From contig URNU01000046.1 of assembly GCA_900549275.1 (NCBI GenBank), positions 1 through 8,327 on the forward strand: DNA of 8,327 nt. Reading direction: 5' to 3'. Position numbers and translations under genes: made by a program. The stretch comes from an uncultured Collinsella sp. Lineage in GTDB: Bacteria; Actinomycetota; Coriobacteriia; Coriobacteriales; Coriobacteriaceae. Positions 1-5,146 of this stretch are shown one piece after another (within the stretch, counting starts at the first letter, position 1; each line of letters begins with the position of its first letter). Below the pieces are notes generated by a model. That model was not told the DNA's origin and searched no databases. It was given only the letters and a program-made list of their open reading frames with translations.

Positions 1-1744
1 AGCGGCTGTAGAGCAGGTGCAGAATGGCGTGCTCGATGCCACCGATGTAGTTATCGACGGGCATCCAACGGTCGGCCACCTCGCGGGAGAAGGGCAGCTC
101 GGTGTTGTGCGGGTCGGTGTAACGCAGGTAATACCAGCTGGAGCAGGTGAAGGTATCCATGGTATCGGTCTCGCGCTTGGCCGGGCGACCGCAGACCGGG
201 CAGGTGGTCTCGTAGAAGTCCTTGCACTCGGCGAGGGTCTCGCCAGCGCCCAGGTCCAGGTTCTCCGGCAGCGTCACCGGCAGCTGATCCTCGGGCACGG
301 GCACAATGCCGCAGTGCTCGCAGTGGATGGCCGGGATGGGGTTGCCCCAATAGCGCTGGCGGCTGATGAGCCAGTCGCGCAAGCGGAACTCGACCTTACG
401 ACGGCCGCAGCCCATGGCCTCGAGGTCGGCCACGATGGCAGCCTCGCCCTCGGAGTGCTTGCCGCCGCGCATGCCGGTGTACTTGCCGGACTGGACCAGT
501 GTGCCCTCGGCAGCGTGGGCGCAATCCCAGTCGACGGTCTCGGCATGGAAGGTATCGATGGTCTCGCCGCTGGCCTCGACGGCAGCGCGATCGTCATCGT
601 CCAGGATGATCGGTACGATCGGAAGGTCGTACTTACAGGCAAACTCAAAGTCGCGCTGGTCGCCGCAGGGAACAGCCATGACGGCACCGGTGCCGTAATC
701 GGCGACGACATAATCGGCAACCCACACGGGGACCTTCTCGCCGTTGACGGGGTTTACCACATAGCGGCCCGTGAAGGCACCGTGCTTCTCGAGGGTGCCC
801 TGGGCACGCTCGACGGCAGAGATATGCTTGGAGTCCTCGACGATCTTGGTGACGGCCTCCTCGTACTCCGTGCCCTCGACGAGCTCGTGCAGACCGGCGT
901 ACTCGGGAGCCAGGACAAAGAAGGAGACGCCAAAAAGGGTATCGGCACGCGTGGTAAAGACGGTGATCTTGCCCTCATCGCCCTCAATGGGCTCACCATC
1001 CTGGTCGCACAGGGTAAAGTCGACCTCGGCGCCCTCGGAGCGACCGATCCAGTTAGCCTGCATCTGCTTGACGCGCTCGGGCCAGCCGGGGAGCTTCTCC
1101 AGATCGTCGAGCAGCTCCTGGGAGTACTCGGTGATCTTGAAGTACCACTGCTCCAGGTCGCGCTTCTCGGGCTCGGTGCCGCAGCGCCAGCACTTACCCT
1201 CGGTAACCTGCTCGTTGGCCAGAACGGTCTTGCAGGTGGGGCACCAGTTGACCGGGTTCTTCTTGCGGTAGACCAGGCCCTTTTCCCACAGCTTCTCAAA
1301 GATCCACTGGCCCCAGCGGTAGTAGTCGGGGCTGCAGGTCTTGACCATGCGATCCAGATCGTAGGAGAAGCCCATGCGCTTCATCGTGGCGAGCGCCTGG
1401 TCCATGTTCTTATACGTCCAGGCGGCAGCCTGCGTGTTGTGCTTGATGGCAGCGTTCTCGGCAGGCAGGCCAAAGGCGTCAAATCCGATGGGGTGCAGCA
1501 CGTCGTAGCCGCGCATGCGGGCCTGACGGGCCATGGCATCGCCGATGGTATAGTTGCGCGCGTGGCCCATGTGCAGGTCGCCCGACGGATACGGGAACAT
1601 CTCGAGCACATACTTCTTGGGTTTGCTGTCGTCGGTGTCGACGGCAAAGAGGTTGGAGTCCTCCCAGGCCTTCATCCACTTGGACTCAATGGCCTGCGCG
1701 TCGTAGGCAGGGATCTCGTCCTTATGATCTGTGCAATCGCACAT
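1..1744 (-). CDS. leuS: Leucyl-tRNA synthetase, 5' part (581 codons; C-terminus outside window)
   Basis: Class I aminoacyl-tRNA synthetase that charges tRNA-Leu with leucine in the cytoplasm. The reading starts MCDCTDHKDEIPAYD and carries the HIGH-type motif HMGH at residues 58-61. Two Cys-pair zinc-binding knuckles are visible (C168/C171 with C185/C188, and C475/C478 with C515/C518). The CP1 editing domain shows FTTRADTLFG at 263-272 and GTGAVMAVPCGDQRD ending near 365. By alignment from memory, T269 and D362 match E. coli editing residues T252 and D345. The visible part ends at HAILHLLYSR; KMSKS would fall near residue 636, beyond the left edge, so the gene is cut by the window and not broken. 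The ATG at 1744 is chosen because AAAGGAG (1756-1750 on the minus strand) sits just upstream. It lies downstream of guaB but behind that gene's terminator and its own leader, so it is probably a separate transcript. Confidence 0.97.
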   Translation of the reverse strand, partial: MCDCTDHKDEIPAYDAQAIESKWMKAWEDSNLFAVDTDDSKPKKYVLEMFPYPSGDLHMGHARNYTIGDAMARQARMRGYDVLHPIGFDAFGLPAENAAIKHNTQAAAWTYKNMDQALATMKRMGFSYDLDRMVKTCSPDYYRWGQWIFEKLWEKGLVYRKKNPVNWCPTCKTVLANEQVTEGKCWRCGTEPEKRDLEQWYFKITEYSQELLDDLEKLPGWPERVKQMQANWIGRSEGAEVDFTLCDQDGEPIEGDEGKITVFTTRADTLFGVSFFVLAPEYAGLHELVEGTEYEEAVTKIVEDSKHISAVERAQGTLEKHGAFTGRYVVNPVNGEKVPVWVADYVVADYGTGAVMAVPCGDQRDFEFACKYDLPIVPIILDDDDRAAVEASGETIDTFHAETVDWDCAHAAEGTLVQSGKYTGMRGGKHSEGEAAIVADLEAMGCGRRKVEFRLRDWLISRQRYWGNPIPAIHCEHCGIVPVPEDQLPVTLPENLDLGAGETLAECKDFYETTCPVCGRPAKRETDTMDTFTCSSWYYLRYTDPHNTELPFSREVADRWMPVDNYIGGIEHAILHLLYSR

Positions 1745-1821
1745 ATCAGCTCCTTTGTTATCTCGGTTGGGGCGGGGCGCTCTTACCTTTACTCGCTGCT
1801 GCGGACAGTCCTGCGCAAGAC

Positions 1822-1844
1822 GAAGAGCACATTAAGTGCTCTTC
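1822..1844 (-). promoter_or_regulatory. Stable hairpin in the leuS 5' leader
   Basis: A perfect 9-bp stem (GAAGAGCAC / GTGCTCTTC) with a 5-nt loop, extended by a second helix (GCGCA with TGCGT, one G-T pair) across a short internal loop. It lies in the roughly 155-nt untranslated leader of leuS. No run of T follows it on the minus strand, so it is not a convincing terminator. A GGGCGG (1884-1879) and a CCGCCC (1775-1770) could also pair and enclose the leader just above the ribosome binding site. The T-box core motif was not found. The structure is directly visible; a regulatory role is inferred. Confidence 0.45.
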
Positions 1845-1906
1845 TGTGCGTGCGGAACTTGTAGCGAACAAAGCCAAGCCGCCCGACCCTAAGGTTAACT
1901 TGACTG

Positions 1907-1915
1907 ATTCTAGCA
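1907..1915 (-). promoter_or_regulatory. Candidate extended -10 promoter of leuS
   Basis: On the minus strand the sequence TGCTAGAAT gives an extended -10 (TGn followed by TAGAAT, 5 of 6 to TATAAT). No good -35 hexamer sits 16-18 bp upstream because that stretch is the guaB terminator stem, but extended -10 promoters often do without one. Transcription would begin near position 1900 and give leuS a leader of about 155 nt. Confidence 0.4.
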
Positions 1916-1923
1916 AATACAAC

Positions 1924-1958
1924 AAGCGAGATGCCTGCGACTTGCAGGCATCTCGCTT
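1924..1958 (-). terminator. Intrinsic terminator downstream of guaB
   Basis: A perfect 15-bp inverted repeat (AAGCGAGATGCCTGC / GCAGGCATCTCGCTT) with a 5-nt loop, beginning 49 nt past the guaB stop codon. On the minus strand it is followed by the T-rich but interrupted tract GTTGTATTTG. It is the natural end of the guaB transcript and separates it from leuS. The stem is symmetric and could also work on the plus strand, but no plus-strand gene leads into it. Confidence 0.8.
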
Positions 1959-2007
1959 TATCTAAATAACGTGGCTGATGCTCAACCTTTGATATGCAGC
2001 TCTTACC

Positions 2008-3519
2008 TTATCGATAGGAAACGCTCTGCTGGGAGTCTTTCACGACTACGTCGTGGGCGCCGCCTTCGACGATGGAGGTGGAGCTTACCAGGGTCAGGCG
2101 TGCCTTTTCCTGGAGCTCGGGGATCGAGAGGGCACCGCAGTTGCACATCGTGGACTTGACCTTGTAGAGCGTGCCGCCCACGCCGTCCTTGAGGGAACCG
2201 GCGTAGGGAACGTAGGAGTCGACGCCCTCGACGAAGCTAAGCTTCGCGGCGCCGCCCAGGTCGTAGCGCTGCCAGTTGCGGGCACGCGCAGAACCCTCGC
2301 CCCAGTACTCCTTCATATACTGACCGTTGACGTTGACGCGCTCGGTCGGGCTCTCGTCAAAGCGAGCGAAGTAACGGCCCAGCATCATAAAGTCGGCACC
2401 CATGGCAAGGGCGAGCGTCATGTGGTAGTCGTAGACGATGCCGCCGTCGGAGCACACGGGCACGTAGACGCCGGTCTCCTCGTAGTACTCGTCGCGAGCA
2501 CGGCAGACGTCGATCAGCGCGGTGGCCTGGCCACGGCCGATACCCTTGGTCTCGCGGGTAATGCAGATGGAGCCACCGCCGATACCGACCTTGATGAAGT
2601 CGGCACCGCAGTCCGCCAAGAAGCGGAAGCCCTCGGCGTCGACGACGTTACCGGCACCGACCTTGACGTCCTCGCCATAGTTGGCGCGGATCCACTCGAT
2701 GGTGCGCTTCTGCCACTCGCTGAAGCCCTCGGAAGAGTCGATGCACAGGACATCGGCGCCGGCCTCGATGAGCAGCGGCACGCGCTCGGCATAGTCGCGG
2801 GTGTTGATACCGGCGCCGACCATGTAGCGCTTGTCGCCGTCGAGCAGCTCGTTGGGGTTGGTCTTGTGGCTGTCATAGTCCTTGCGGAAGACGATGCCCA
2901 TCAGGTGATCGTAGTCGTCGACGATGGGCAGGGCGTTAAGCTTGTTGTCCCAGATGACATCGTTGGCAACTTTGAGGCTGATGTTCTTGTCGCCCACGAT
3001 GAGCTGCTCACGCGGGGTCATGAACTCGGAGACCTTCGTCTGGTGGTCATCGCGGCTGGGGCGATAGTCACGGCTGGTGACGATGCCCAGGAGCTTACCC
3101 TTGGGAGTACCGTCGTCGGTAACCGGCATGGTGGAGTGACCGGTCTTCTCCTTGAGCTCGATGACCTGCTCCATGGTCATGTCGGGGGTCAGCGTGGAAT
3201 CGGACTGAACGAAGCCGGCCTTGTGATCCTTGACGGCCTTGACCATAGCGGCCTCGGACTCGGCGCTCTGGGAACCGTAAATGAAGGACAGGCCACCCTC
3301 GGTAGCGAGCGCGACACCCATGTCGACGCCCGAGACGGACTGCATGATGGCGGAAACCATGGGGATGTTCAGGGTGATTGCCGGCTTCTCACCGCGCTTA
3401 AAGCGGGTTAGCGGCGTCTTAAGAGAGACGTTGTTGGGAATGCACTGCGAGGACGAGTAACCAGGGACCAGCAGATACTCAGAAAACGTGTGGGACTCAC
3501 CGGGAAAGAACGTAGCCAT
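2008..3519 (-). CDS. guaB: IMP dehydrogenase (503 aa)
   Basis: Oxidises IMP to XMP with NAD+, the committed step of guanine nucleotide synthesis, in the cytoplasm. The barrel begins at residue 1 (HTFSEYLLVPGYSS at 10-23), is interrupted by a tandem CBS region at about 100-220, and resumes to residue 490. GGGSICITRE at 314-323 carries the catalytic C319; D261 and D358 (SDGG) fit the NAD and IMP contact residues. The mobile flap WGEGSARARNWQRYDLGG (406-423) holds the Arg418-Tyr419 dyad that activates water, which argues for a dehydrogenase and against GMP reductase. Length and numbering match Tritrichomonas foetus IMPDH (503 aa; C319, R418, Y419) without any shift. The ATG is supported by AAAGGAG four bases upstream. 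It is transcribed divergently from the ModE-like gene and ends before the hairpin terminator at 1924-1958. Confidence 0.97.
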   Translation of the reverse strand: MATFFPGESHTFSEYLLVPGYSSSQCIPNNVSLKTPLTRFKRGEKPAITLNIPMVSAIMQSVSGVDMGVALATEGGLSFIYGSQSAESEAAMVKAVKDHKAGFVQSDSTLTPDMTMEQVIELKEKTGHSTMPVTDDGTPKGKLLGIVTSRDYRPSRDDHQTKVSEFMTPREQLIVGDKNISLKVANDVIWDNKLNALPIVDDYDHLMGIVFRKDYDSHKTNPNELLDGDKRYMVGAGINTRDYAERVPLLIEAGADVLCIDSSEGFSEWQKRTIEWIRANYGEDVKVGAGNVVDAEGFRFLADCGADFIKVGIGGGSICITRETKGIGRGQATALIDVCRARDEYYEETGVYVPVCSDGGIVYDYHMTLALAMGADFMMLGRYFARFDESPTERVNVNGQYMKEYWGEGSARARNWQRYDLGGAAKLSFVEGVDSYVPYAGSLKDGVGGTLYKVKSTMCNCGALSIPELQEKARLTLVSSTSIVEGGAHDVVVKDSQQSVSYR

Positions 3520-3577
3520 GTTTCTCCTTTTTCCATGCGACCGGTCGGCTGCAGGCCTCGTAGGACCCAGCCCAACC

Positions 3578-3589
3578 TTGGGCGCCCAA
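3578..3589. promoter_or_regulatory. Perfect 12-bp palindrome at the start of the guaB transcript
   Basis: TTGGGCGCCCAA is an exact palindrome lying just inside the predicted guaB start site. A further GCCCAA (3570-3575) and a TGGGG (3593-3597) flank it, so TTGGGC/GCCCAA units repeat in alternating orientation within about 28 bp. It could be a repressor site over the start of transcription or a hairpin in the leader. The symmetry is directly seen; the role is inferred. Confidence 0.35.
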
Positions 3590-3598
3590 TACTGGGGA

Positions 3599-3627
3599 AG
3601 TATCTTAACGCACTTTGACTGCTACAA
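3599..3627 (-). promoter_or_regulatory. Candidate guaB promoter
   Basis: On the minus strand TTGTAG (3627-3622) and GATACT (3604-3599) are separated by exactly 17 bp, matching the -35 and -10 consensus at 3 and 4 of 6 positions. Transcription would start near 3592, about 70 nt before the ATG. The match is moderate, and a position deeper in the leader cannot be ruled out. Confidence 0.35.
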
Positions 3628-3628
3628 T
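3620..3628 (+). promoter_or_regulatory. Candidate extended -10 promoter of the ModE-like gene
   Basis: TGCTACAAT is an extended -10 (TGn plus TACAAT, 5 of 6 to TATAAT). No good -35 is spaced correctly upstream. Transcription would start near 3635, about 80 nt before the chosen ATG. The same bases form the -35 of the candidate guaB promoter on the other strand. Confidence 0.45.
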
Positions 3629-3672
3629 GCATGATTTAAGAAGAGCACACGAGGGTTTGACGCATGCTTTGC

Positions 3673-3687
3673 GTTTGCCCAGCAAAC
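3673..3687 (+). promoter_or_regulatory. Inverted repeat just upstream of the ModE-like gene
   Basis: GTTTGC CCA GCAAAC is a 6-bp inverted repeat with a 3-bp centre, placed between the predicted start of transcription and the GGGGAG ribosome binding sequence at 3696-3701. The position suits an autoregulatory operator or a small hairpin affecting translation. Only the symmetry is directly seen. Confidence 0.3.
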
Positions 3688-3712
3688 ACTTTAGCGGGGA
3701 GACGTGGAGCAC

Positions 3713-4057
3713 ATGGAGTACAAGACGACGGCAAAGTTGGTCATTCAAGCGTGCGACAAGGATCTGCCGGGCGTGTTTGGTCACGGCTGCGTCTTGCTGC
3801 TGCAAGGTATCGCCCGCGAGCACTCGCTCAACCGTGCCGCCAAAAGCATGGGCATGGCGTATTCCAAGGCCTGGCGCATTGTGAACGAAGCCGAAGGCCA
3901 GCTAGGTTGCAAGCTCATCGAGCGCGACGGCGCCCGCGGATCCACGCTCACCCCCGCCGGCGAGCGAGCCATAGCGGCCTACGAGGAGCTGCAGGCAGAG
4001 ATCAACGAAGTCATCGCCAACAAAGCAAACGACCTCATCGCCAGCATCAAAAAGTAG
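3713..4057 (+). CDS. ModE-type winged helix-turn-helix regulator, DNA-binding domain only (114 aa)
   Basis: A small transcription regulator resembling the N-terminal domain of ModE and the LysR winged helix. A helix-turn-helix spans about residues 39-61 (LNRAAKSMGMAYSKAWRIVN), followed by a wing at 68-83 (LIERDGARGSTLTPAG) and a C-terminal helix (about 84-108) that would serve as the dimer interface. The molybdate-binding Mop/TOBE domains of full-length ModE are absent, so there is no visible ligand domain and molybdate sensing cannot be assumed. The ATG at 3713 is preferred; a GTG at 3704 would add three residues, but it lies only two bases from GGGGAG (3696-3701). The gene is divergent from guaB and convergent with the PLP-fold gene, whose stop codon lies inside this reading frame. 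Family is fairly sure; targets are unknown. Confidence 0.87.
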   Translation: MEYKTTAKLVIQACDKDLPGVFGHGCVLLLQGIAREHSLNRAAKSMGMAYSKAWRIVNEAEGQLGCKLIERDGARGSTLTPAGERAIAAYEELQAEINEVIANKANDLIASIKK

Positions 4058-5051
4058 CTAATTGGCGGAGGGCGTTATCGAGGGTGGCGGCTACCGTCAA
4101 GGGGTCGTCGGTGCCGGCGAAGAGGCGGATGGTGCTCCCCTGCTTGCCGCGTGGGGCCGAAAGACGCGTCGTTGCGCCGCCGGCAGGCGATGTGCGAAAC
4201 TCCCCCGGCAAAGCGTCGAACAGCTCTCCCGCGCTACGCTCGATAAGGTCAAATTCAACTGCCGGGCCAAAACCATGCTCGAGGATTCCCGTTGCAACCA
4301 CATGGTCGGGATGCGAGCTCAGTCCGGGATAGCGCACGTTGCACATCATCTCGTTGGCGGCCAGATACTCGGCCAGCGCACGGGCGCGGTCGAAGTGTGC
4401 CTGCATGCGGGTATTGAGCGAGTCCAGCCCGCGCTCCAGCGCACCGGCCTCCTCGGTAGAAAGGTCGAGCGCCAAAGCACCGCAGCCCGCAAACAACGCA
4501 TGCGCGCACTCGGCAGCAGCATCCACGCGATGGCGCTTGAGCTGCGAGCGCGCCACCGAAGCGGCAACGAGCTTGCGCGGAGCTTTGCCGGCGCACACGC
4601 GATCGAGAGCCTCGAGCGACAGCGCAGCACCCAGCCGCAGCGGATCGCAGCCAAAAGCCGACGCCACGGTGTTATCCACCACGAGCAGCGCGCGGGCCTC
4701 ACGAGCCGCGCGGCCCAGAGCGCGAAGGTCGGGCACACGCAGACCAAACCCGCCGATGGAGTTGACGAACCACCACAGATGCGGCCCCTCGGCATCAAAC
4801 GAAGCATCAAAGTTCTCGGACGCGGCGACAAACGCTGCAACCGACGGCTCACCCACCATGGCCACGTCGCAGGCATCAAAGCCGTGCGCAAACGCATCGG
4901 CAAAGTCGTCCGCAAAGGCCACCAGGCGGTCACCGGGACGCACGATTCCCAGCAGCGACAGCGCTGCCGGCACATGCGAGGCCGCAAGTAACCGCGCCTC
5001 ACGCGCGCCGGCCCTTGCAGCCCAGGCCTCTTCTAGCTGCTGTGCGCCCAT
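4047..5051 (-). CDS. Degenerate Cys/Met-metabolism PLP-enzyme-like protein (334 aa), possible pseudoenzyme
   Basis: Resembles cystathionine gamma-synthase / methionine gamma-lyase (fold-type I aminotransferase fold). Matching landmarks: the start LEEAWAARAGAREARLLAAS (residues 6-25) fits the family's LEEKLAALEG segment; ALLVVDNT at 121-128 keeps the aspartate (D126) that contacts the PLP ring nitrogen; SLNTRM at 211-216, YPGLSSHPDH at 241-250 and STIRLFAGTDDP at 306-317 fit the C-terminal domain. The odd points are that the usual HSxTK lysine, 25 residues after that aspartate, is R151 (in EALDR), the SGM phosphate loop reads SHVP, and the first 50-60 residues (including the YSRxxNPT segment) are missing. 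K156 in CAGK is a possible shifted substitute. The ATG at 5051 is chosen with AGGGA about ten bases upstream; an earlier ATG at 5111 would translate a terminator. The frame is intact, so it is not an obvious pseudogene. Confidence 0.75.
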   Translation of the reverse strand: MGAQQLEEAWAARAGAREARLLAASHVPAALSLLGIVRPGDRLVAFADDFADAFAHGFDACDVAMVGEPSVAAFVAASENFDASFDAEGPHLWWFVNSIGGFGLRVPDLRALGRAAREARALLVVDNTVASAFGCDPLRLGAALSLEALDRVCAGKAPRKLVAASVARSQLKRHRVDAAAECAHALFAGCGALALDLSTEEAGALERGLDSLNTRMQAHFDRARALAEYLAANEMMCNVRYPGLSSHPDHVVATGILEHGFGPAVEFDLIERSAGELFDALPGEFRTSPAGGATTRLSAPRGKQGSTIRLFAGTDDPLTVAATLDNALRQLATF

Positions 5052-5077
5052 ACGGCACCGTCCCTTCAAAACAAAAA

Positions 5078-5108
5078 CCCACGATGCGGGTGTTCCCCGC
5101 ATCGTGGG
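5078..5108 (-). terminator. Strong intrinsic terminator of the sucrose operon
   Basis: A perfect 13-bp stem (CCCACGATGCGGG / CCCGCATCGTGGG) with a 5-nt loop, followed on the minus strand by TTTTTGTTTT. This is a classic Rho-independent terminator 38 nt after the stop codon of the GH32 gene. It also lies only 26 bp upstream of the ATG of the PLP-fold gene, so that gene needs read-through or a promoter upstream of or inside the hairpin. Confidence 0.92.
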
Positions 5109-5118
5109 CAACGGCTGC

Positions 5119-5124
5119 AGTATA
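5119..5124 (-). promoter_or_regulatory. Possible -10 element ahead of the terminator (weak)
   Basis: TATACT on the minus strand matches TATAAT at 5 of 6 positions and lies between the GH32 stop codon and the terminator hairpin. No recognisable -35 or extended TG is present. If active, it would start a transcript for the PLP-fold gene that runs straight through the hairpin. Short matches like this arise by chance. Confidence 0.2.
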
Positions 5125-5146
5125 GCGCCGATATGCGACGAATCGC

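Noticed and set aside
1763..1834. Possible leader peptide upstream of leuS (reading MCSSSCAGLSAASKG)
   Set aside because: Only one Leu codon, no clear ribosome binding site and no terminator/antiterminator pair, so leucine attenuation is not supported.
17..1864. 615-codon open frame on the plus strand opposite leuS
   Set aside because: It is antisense to an unmistakable leucyl-tRNA synthetase and has a low-complexity Gly/Ala/Val/Leu-rich composition. Strong G/C-ending codon use on the coding strand removes stop codons from the opposite frame.
1757..1906. T-box riboswitch in the leuS leader
   Set aside because: The conserved UGGNACC antiterminator core and an anti-paired terminator are not present.
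2053..3411. 452-codon plus-strand open frame opposite guaB
   Set aside because: Same codon-bias effect; the translation shows no recognisable domain and guaB is certain.
5052..5111. Upstream in-frame ATG extending the PLP-fold protein by 20 residues
   Set aside because: The added residues would translate the terminator stem and its T tract; the ATG at 5051 has a ribosome binding sequence.
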